Shown here: positions 6,250 to 11,074 of the stretch, one piece after another
Position numbering within the stretch: the stretch's first letter is position 1
How the letters are laid out: each line of letters opens with the position of its first letter
Source of the DNA: an uncultured Clostridia bacterium
Lineage (GTDB): Bacteria > Bacillota > Clostridia > Christensenellales > Borkfalkiaceae
Length of the DNA: 11,074 nt
Assembly (NCBI GenBank): GCA_947177495.1
Contig: CAMWUS010000030.1
Coordinates: 1-11,074 of the forward strand
Direction of reading: 5' to 3'
Program-made: the position numbers and the translations under genes
Notes under the pieces: model-generated
What the model was told of the DNA's origin: nothing
What the model saw: only the letters and a program-made list of their open reading frames with translations
Databases searched by the model: none

Positions 6250-6277
6250 TTGCTTTTTTTCTCTTTTATGTTATAAT
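6250..6277 (+). promoter_or_regulatory. Promoter of tRNA-Ala
   Basis: TATAAT at 6272-6277 with TG at 6269-6270 is an extended -10; the best -35 is TTGCTT (6250-6255) at a 16-base spacing. The start would be near 6284, 12 bases before the tRNA. Confidence 0.75.
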
Positions 6278-6295
6278 AGCATTACAATTGAATTC

Positions 6296-6371
6296 GGGGA
6301 TATAGCTCATCTGGTAGAGCGGTACGTTCGCAACGTACAGGTAACGTGTTCGAGTCACGCTATCTCCACCA
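6296..6371 (+). tRNA. tRNA-Ala (anticodon CGC)
   Basis: A 76-base cloverleaf: acceptor GGGGATA/TATCTCC containing the G3-U70 wobble that marks alanine tRNAs, D arm GCTC/GAGC, anticodon stem GTACG/CGTAC with loop TTCGCAA (anticodon CGC), T loop TTCGAGT, discriminator A and an encoded CCA. The first T-stem pair (49-65) is an A-C mismatch; the rest pairs. It reads GCG only, a codon used often by the neighbouring genes. Confidence 0.95.
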
Positions 6372-6376
6372 ATAAG

Positions 6377-6405
6377 ACACCTGCACGATAGTGCGGGTGT
6401 TTTTT
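6377..6405 (+). terminator. Terminator of tRNA-Ala
   Basis: ACACCTGCAC (6377-6386) and GTGCGGGTGT (6391-6400) pair over 10 bp with one G-T wobble and the loop GATA, then a T-run to 6405. It starts only 5 bases after the CCA. Confidence 0.92.
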
Positions 6406-6566
6406 GTTGATAAGCAGGAATATATATGTAGTAGAAGGGGTGTTCAAAATGACAGGCGGGCGTTCAATATGCCGAATGGGGAACAGAAAAACCCCTAAAA
6501 AGTGGGAAAAATAGTGGATTTTTGATGAAATAACAAAAATTTTTTCCGAATTTTTGCAAAAAAGTG
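6406..6566. other. Non-coding region ahead of the surface-protein promoter
   Basis: No credible gene is present. Bases 6441-6460 and 6461-6480 form an imperfect 20-bp tandem repeat (13 of 20 identical; shared core GTTCAA-ATG ending GGG). Bases about 6532-6564 are runs of A and T directly behind the -35 box and could act as an UP element. Confidence 0.5.
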
Positions 6567-6595
6567 TTGATACGAATGTAAATGTGTGATACAAT
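6567..6595 (+). promoter_or_regulatory. Promoter of the large surface-protein gene
   Basis: TTGATA (6567-6572) and TACAAT (6590-6595) are 17 bases apart, with TG at 6587-6588 giving an extended -10. The start near 6602 leaves a leader of about 80 bases before the ATG; no riboswitch or strong hairpin is visible in it. Confidence 0.8.
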
Positions 6596-6684
6596 GGTAC
6601 CGACTAATAGTGTCGTATTTTACGATTAACGCGAAAAACGCCACCATTGCAAGGGGTACGATAAGTTTAACTAGGAGGTTTTCT

Positions 6685-9600
6685 ATGAAAAACCGAGAGA
6701 GCAAAAAGAATAAAAAGGGGTTGTATTTAAAGGTATCGCTGGCGATGCTGATGACCGCTTGTGTAGTTACAGGCGGAGTTTTTGCCGCGCAGAATTTTTC
6801 TACGCGCGTAGACGATACAACCGTATGGGAACAGGGCAACGCGCAGGCGAGCTCTATTGCAAGCACGGGCGGTTACGAAACCATAGATAAATATTACATC
6901 CTTAAAGCGGGCAGTATGAAAGACGATTGGGAAGCCGCGACAAGCGATAGCACGCTTGTCGGCAAAACCCTTCATTTCAAGCTTGATAGCGATTGGGATT
7001 TAGATACGGGTGTCGATGCGCTTACCGGGGTTGCCATTCCGCCAAATCCAGCTGTTTCGCTTCCCGCACAAGTGAGGAAAAGTCTCAATATTCCTAACGG
7101 TTACGATATTATTCTTGACTTAAATGGGCATAAAATCGACCGCCAACTTGCATCATTCGTCAACATGAGGATAGGTCACGTAATCAATATCGAAGCGGGC
7201 GCAAAACTCACGCTGGAAGACAGTGTGGGTACGGGCGTAATAACGGGAGGGAATCAAGGCGTTTATTCGTTCGACCAAGGCGGCGGCGCCGGCGGTGTTG
7301 TAAACTTCGGCACTTTCATCATGAACGGCGGCAATATAAGAGGCAACATGGGCACGTGGACGGGCGGTGTGGATAGTTTCGGTACTTTCATTTTAAACGG
7401 AGGGCGTATCGAGAATAACTCGCAGGGTATCGTGTTCCACGCGGCGGCAGGCGTAGCTATTTATACGGGCGACTTTACTATGAACGGCGGGTTCATCGGT
7501 AATAATGCCTTTAATGCCAACAGCAATGCGCAAAGGATGCCGCAACTCTCTTTATGGGGAGATGCGCACAACGGTGTCGGCGGGCACACCTATACGATAA
7601 ACGGCGGAACGATTGGCGGTTCTAGACTATTCGGAATTAAGCTGTACGGTGGCGCGACCTTAAATATGTACGGCGGCGAAATTACGGGTTGCGAGAGGGC
7701 ACCCGTTTTTATGGATCCCGTTCCAACCGAAAAGCAAGCAAATAATGACAATATCAATAATCCGTATCGCGGGAGCGACGTCGCTTATTTAAGCAGTAAA
7801 ACCACGTTCAATATGTACGGCGGGTCGATTCATGATAACGACACTTCCGCTAATTCCGCAACGAACGATGGGCAAATTGTCCGCATTGCGAACAATGAGT
7901 TCAATATGTACGGCGGGTCTATTAAAGATAATAAGACAGGTAGTCTTGCCACTATTGTGGCAAAAGGAACTTCAAGCGCTAAGGCGATAATAAATATTCA
8001 TGGCGGTAGTATTGATAATAACGATGCAACGGGTACCAACGGCAGTATCATTTCTTATACTGACACTTTGTATATGATGGACGGTGGCACCATATCGGAA
8101 AATACGTGTACAGGTAACGTAATCTTTCCCGTAGACACCAACGATACTTTTAAACTTTACGGTGGCTCGATTTGCAATAATAAAGCGGATTATTACGCAA
8201 TCGGCTATGGCGGTGCTTTAACAATGGAAGTAAAAGGCGCACCGCAGGTGTACGGAAATTCGGGCGGCGACGTTTTGCTCGGTGCAGGTAACGCCATTAA
8301 GATTGTTGGGAGATTGGACACTCCCGACGGTTGGGCGCGTATCGGAATTAAGCTATTCACGAACGGCTCGGCAACTCCTAATCAGAATAAATTTATTATA
8401 CCTGCTGGTAAAGTGTATAAAGTTACAGATGGGTTTGGGGACTATTATAGTGATGATGTGCCTAATCCAAACCCTGAGACGGTTGGCGAAAAGCCTACTG
8501 TTCCCGAGAGTGACGTTCTTCCGGCAAACACGTTCTTCTTTGCGGATAACGACCCGAGATTGACTAGCCCGAAACAAGACCTTTGCATGAAGGCGAATAA
8601 GGCTTACAATAACGGTACTACTAATACCTATGCGGTTACAAAGGATGCTGTCCTTGCCAATAATGCCGGAGAGAATATATACGAGAAGTGGTATTACGAG
8701 AAATCGACTGATATTGGGACTTGGCACGAGATAGAGGGTGGCACTTTGGAACTCACCTACGGTGATTTCGACGTAACGAACGTAAAACTCGTGTACAAGG
8801 GCCCTAAAACATGTGGCGGAACCGGTGAGGGTGACGACGGGACGATATATACGGACGTTTTCTCTACCGAATATACAGGTTGGAGCACGCCGGGGCAATA
8901 TCCTATTCGTATTTATTCCGATTCCAACGGCGGAAAGTCGTTCAGTACCATTCACGACGCAGGCACCTATACTCTTGCTAACTACGACGGCGGTCCGATT
9001 AGGGCTTACACTTGGTTATACAATGCGAGCGTACGAATCGTCGTGAAACCGAAAGAAGTTAAAATCAACTTCAAAACGGGGCAAAAGGTCACTTACGGCT
9101 ATAACGCAACCGAGCTCGATACGCGGCTGAGCTCTACCGCCGCGGGCGAAATTATGTACGAGGTAGACGCTAACACGCCGCTCGTTGGGAGCGATACGAT
9201 TGCAAGCCTCGGCATTACGGTAAAACACAGCTACGGCACGGACGCAGGCAAAAATTATACAATGATTGCCTCGCTTCCTACGGCTACGAAATACGGCTAT
9301 GCGGTTTCGAATTGCGCAAATCCGAACTATACGGTCGTGTTCGGTAATCGCGCCGGCACGTTCGAAATCGAGCCTCGTCCCGTAACGGTCATCTTGAACG
9401 ACGATTACGGCACGTATGGCGATTCCACTACTAATAAAAAACTGCAACAGTCCGAAACGACGGATGCCGAGATCAACGGCACGAGCAGCATTCTCGCCAC
9501 GGCGAAGAACGACAGCACGAGGTATAAGGCTACCGACAACACGACAGACGTTACCATTGCGAGCCCAGCAACAGGCGTAAAGGCGGACGCGTACAAGGGC

Positions 9601-11074
9601 GGTTGGTACTACTCCACCGATATCGGCGGCGGCAAAGCAAGCCAAGAGTTCTTAACGTTCGATATTTCCAACCGTTTCCCGTTCAAGTATGAGTTCGGGT
9701 TTACCGCAAGTTCGGACGTATGGAGCGGCGACAGCGATAAGTGGCTGCTTGCAAAGGACTATTACGTAACCGTTACTACGGCAAACCCCAACTATACCGT
9801 TACTTATCAAAACGCGCAGGATTCTACGAAGTCGAATACGTTTAAGTACACGGTACGCAAAGCCGAAATCACGGTAGACGAAACGAGTTTGCCGAAGACG
9901 GACGGCGTGTCGAGTTACCGCATAAGCGAATACGACAATACAAAAAAGACCATCACGTTCCCGTCGGCGGCGGTAATCAGAAAGGGCGCTTATACTTCGC
10001 CCGTTCCCGCAACGCTTCCTTCGGAGCTGAAGTTCGACGTAACGTTCTGGGGCACGACGTTCAGCGACGAGCAAGTAGCGGCTACCGACTTTAAAACGAA
10101 GACCGAGCCCAAGGCTACGGATACGGGTTGGACTTCTACCATGCCCACCATAAAAGACGCGGGCAAGTATCACGTATACGTGAAAATCCATGTGGAAAAC
10201 CACAACGACAAGGTGTACGACGTTATCTATACCGTGAAGCCGCAGGAGCTGGATTACGAAATTCAGTTTTGGCGCAAGCCGAAGGCGGGTGACGCGGAGC
10301 AGAAGCTTGAAAAAAAGAGCGGCGCGTACAGCGAGCAATATAACGGGCAAGCAATCACCGCAAAGGTGGAAATTGTATGGAATGCGCCCGCGACCAAGCC
10401 GAGCTATTACGATACCGACCCCGGCAGACCCGTATTCACCTTCTACTATAAGGGTACGGGTACGAATACCTACGGCACGGCGGCGAATACCGACTTCCCC
10501 GACAACAGCGGCAAGAAACCGGACGGTACTACCTATTGGAACTTGGGGAACTCGAATGCGCCCGTAAACGGAGGTGGGTACACCGCTTCCTTTGTGGAAA
10601 CGCCGAACAAGAACTACGTTGTAAAGACGGGCGGCGGACGCGTGCGCGCAGAAAGCTTTACCATTGAGCAGAGGGAAGTTGACGCGCCTACCGCACCTAC
10701 GGGTACTTATTACTACAATTCTACCGTACAAACCATAACCGTGCCGAAGTTCGACGCGGATGCGATGGAGTTCATCGAAGACACGACGAACAAATACGTC
10801 GTCGAGCCCGATCCCGTACCCGCTACGCACCCCGTAGACGACGGAACGTCTGCGCTCACCTTCGACAAAGACGCCAAGGCAGTTAAGGTGAAGAATGCGG
10901 GCGACTACAAGATCAAATTCAAAATCAAAGATACCGCCAACTACAAATGGAGCGACGGCGGCACGGATGCGAACCGCGAAGTAACGATTACCGTAAAGGG
11001 CGCACCGATCAAATCCACCTGGACGAACGATTTGGACGGCATGCCTTGGGTTTGGGAAGCGGGCGCACAAGCGG
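6685..11074 (+). CDS. Large exported surface protein: beta-helix repeats plus Ig-like (MBG-type) modules, 3' end missing
   Basis: One frame is open from the ATG at 6685 to the window end, 1463 codons without a stop. AGGAGG (6673-6678) sits 6 bases before the start. Residues 1-34 are a signal peptide: a Lys/Arg-rich head, a hydrophobic core (13-32) and likely cleavage after VFA (residue 34); a Cys at 26 inside the core (LMTAC) is a weak lipobox alternative. Residues about 35-180 hold a D-x-N-G-H-x-I-D element (LDLNGHKID, 145-153) as seen before beta-helices. About ten [MLIY]-[NYHD]-GG-x-I repeats follow (211-498), then a linker (500-780) and at least five Ig-like modules (783 to the end) with recurrent DAGxY and NY motifs. 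No catalytic residues are recognisable, so adhesin or cell-wall structural protein is the inference. An anchor (LPxTG, SLH or other) would lie beyond the window. Confidence 0.92.
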   Translation, partial: MKNRESKKNKKGLYLKVSLAMLMTACVVTGGVFAAQNFSTRVDDTTVWEQGNAQASSIASTGGYETIDKYYILKAGSMKDDWEAATSDSTLVGKTLHFKLDSDWDLDTGVDALTGVAIPPNPAVSLPAQVRKSLNIPNGYDIILDLNGHKIDRQLASFVNMRIGHVINIEAGAKLTLEDSVGTGVITGGNQGVYSFDQGGGAGGVVNFGTFIMNGGNIRGNMGTWTGGVDSFGTFILNGGRIENNSQGIVFHAAAGVAIYTGDFTMNGGFIGNNAFNANSNAQRMPQLSLWGDAHNGVGGHTYTINGGTIGGSRLFGIKLYGGATLNMYGGEITGCERAPVFMDPVPTEKQANNDNINNPYRGSDVAYLSSKTTFNMYGGSIHDNDTSANSATNDGQIVRIANNEFNMYGGSIKDNKTGSLATIVAKGTSSAKAIINIHGGSIDNNDATGTNGSIISYTDTLYMMDGGTISENTCTGNVIFPVDTNDTFKLYGGSICNNKADYYAIGYGGALTMEVKGAPQVYGNSGGDVLLGAGNAIKIVGRLDTPDGWARIGIKLFTNGSATPNQNKFIIPAGKVYKVTDGFGDYYSDDVPNPNPETVGEKPTVPESDVLPANTFFFADNDPRLTSPKQDLCMKANKAYNNGTTNTYAVTKDAVLANNAGENIYEKWYYEKSTDIGTWHEIEGGTLELTYGDFDVTNVKLVYKGPKTCGGTGEGDDGTIYTDVFSTEYTGWSTPGQYPIRIYSDSNGGKSFSTIHDAGTYTLANYDGGPIRAYTWLYNASVRIVVKPKEVKINFKTGQKVTYGYNATELDTRLSSTAAGEIMYEVDANTPLVGSDTIASLGITVKHSYGTDAGKNYTMIASLPTATKYGYAVSNCANPNYTVVFGNRAGTFEIEPRPVTVILNDDYGTYGDSTTNKKLQQSETTDAEINGTSSILATAKNDSTRYKATDNTTDVTIASPATGVKADAYKGGWYYSTDIGGGKASQEFLTFDISNRFPFKYEFGFTASSDVWSGDSDKWLLAKDYYVTVTTANPNYTVTYQNAQDSTKSNTFKYTVRKAEITVDETSLPKTDGVSSYRISEYDNTKKTITFPSAAVIRKGAYTSPVPATLPSELKFDVTFWGTTFSDEQVAATDFKTKTEPKATDTGWTSTMPTIKDAGKYHVYVKIHVENHNDKVYDVIYTVKPQELDYEIQFWRKPKAGDAEQKLEKKSGAYSEQYNGQAITAKVEIVWNAPATKPSYYDTDPGRPVFTFYYKGTGTNTYGTAANTDFPDNSGKKPDGTTYWNLGNSNAPVNGGGYTASFVETPNKNYVVKTGGGRVRAESFTIEQREVDAPTAPTGTYYYNSTVQTITVPKFDADAMEFIEDTTNKYVVEPDPVPATHPVDDGTSALTFDKDAKAVKVKNAGDYKIKFKIKDTANYKWSDGGTDANREVTITVKGAPIKSTWTNDLDGMPWVWEAGAQA
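7315..8178 (+). repeat. About ten degenerate GG repeats coding for a putative parallel beta-helix
   Basis: Copies of the form F-x-M-[NY]-G-G-x-I-x-x-N have their GG at residues 215, 239, 268, 307, 330, 379, 410, 440, 467 and 493, a step of roughly 23 to 49 residues. Examples are FIMNGGNIRGN, FNMYGGSIHDN, INIHGGSIDNN and FKLYGGSICNN. Two neighbouring copies share TTCAATATGTACGGCGGGTC exactly (7807-7826 and 7900-7919), pointing to fairly recent duplication of a 93-bp unit. A right-handed parallel beta-helix of the pectate-lyase-like or adhesin kind is the inferred fold. Confidence 0.8.
9031..11074 (+). repeat. Tandem Ig-like (MBG-type) modules of the surface protein
   Basis: Module joints are visible as a beta-strand plus a K/R/E-P/K-x-E/P-[VI] turn: VVKPKEVKI (787), EIEPRPVTV (894), YTVRKAEITV (1055), YTVKPQELDY (1182), FTIEQREVD (1325) and ITVKGAPIK (1435), which is 107 to 160 residues apart. 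Most modules end with an N-Y strand (NPNYTVVF, NPNYTVTY, NKNYVVKT, TANYKWSD), and some carry DAGKY or NAGDY. KVTYGYNATELD near 801 is typical of MBG-type repeats. Such modules act as stalks in Gram-positive surface proteins. Confidence 0.7.

Noticed and set aside
6143..6391. Plus-strand frame of 82 codons across the tRNA promoters
   Set aside because: It covers two divergent promoters and the whole of tRNA-Ala and has no ribosome binding site.
6592..6649. CAATGGT (6592-6598) and ACCATTG (6643-6649) as an operator or leader hairpin
   Set aside because: Seven bases separated by 44 is within what chance gives in a region this size, and the left arm is partly upstream of the predicted transcript start.
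7315..8178. Regular repeats considered as a CRISPR array
   Set aside because: The repeats are degenerate, keep the reading frame and encode a protein motif; spacing is irregular and there are no unique spacers of constant length.
8353..8955. Minus-strand open frame of 200 codons
   Set aside because: Antisense shadow of the linker region of the surface protein; composition and context do not support a gene.
9016..9645. Minus-strand open frame of 209 codons
   Set aside because: Antisense shadow of the same surface-protein gene; no ribosome binding site or recognisable domain.
9652..11070. Minus-strand open frame of 472 codons opposite the surface protein
   Set aside because: It lies wholly antisense to a continuous plus-strand frame with signal peptide, ribosome binding site and clear module repeats. 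Its translation is Arg/Val-rich without domain motifs and reflects codon bias of the real gene.

Overview
The window reads as a piece of a Gram-positive chromosome, most likely an uncultured Clostridia-type member of the Bacillota. Evidence: lspA followed by an overlapping rluD-type pseudouridine synthase (the Bacillus order lspA-ylyB), strong AGGAGG ribosome binding sites, many promoters with TATAAT and an extended TG, CCA encoded in the tRNA genes, and a very long secreted repeat protein without outer-membrane features. Genus cannot be fixed from the sequence; a gut Christensenellales-like lineage is only a guess.

Layout. (1) 1-1433: the 3' part of lspA (lipoprotein signal peptidase) and a complete RluD-family gene, joined by an ATGA overlap. 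(2) 1451-1881: a monocistronic gene for a 101-residue three-helix membrane protein, with a near-consensus promoter that carries a perfect inverted repeat over its -35 box, and a clean terminator. (3) 1933-5955: an apparent four-gene operon, radC-like / NarL-type sensor kinase / LuxR-type response regulator / cytoplasmic GH13 alpha-glucan hydrolase, with overlapping or nearly touching genes and a 10-bp terminator hairpin at the end. (4) 5952-6405: an RNA-rich patch. A 95-bp cloverleaf-like palindromic element lies beside a minus-strand tRNA-Val(CAC), whose 3' end is part of a perfect 22-bp inverted repeat. A divergent plus-strand tRNA-Ala(CGC) has its own promoter and terminator. (5) 6406-11074: a promoter region and then one open reading frame of at least 1463 codons that runs off the window end. 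It encodes an exported surface protein with about ten NGG/YGG beta-helix-like repeats followed by tandem Ig-like (MBG-type) modules.

How it fits together. The first two blocks are ordinary housekeeping (lipoprotein maturation, rRNA modification). The middle operon couples a two-component system to a RadC-family protein and a sugar hydrolase; the co-regulation is inferred from spacing, and no target is visible. The most unusual DNA is the non-coding patch 5952-6082, where the tRNA-Val terminus is repeated in direct and inverted form and alternative foldings exclude one another. The surface protein is the main accessory gene; its anchor and C-terminus lie outside the window.
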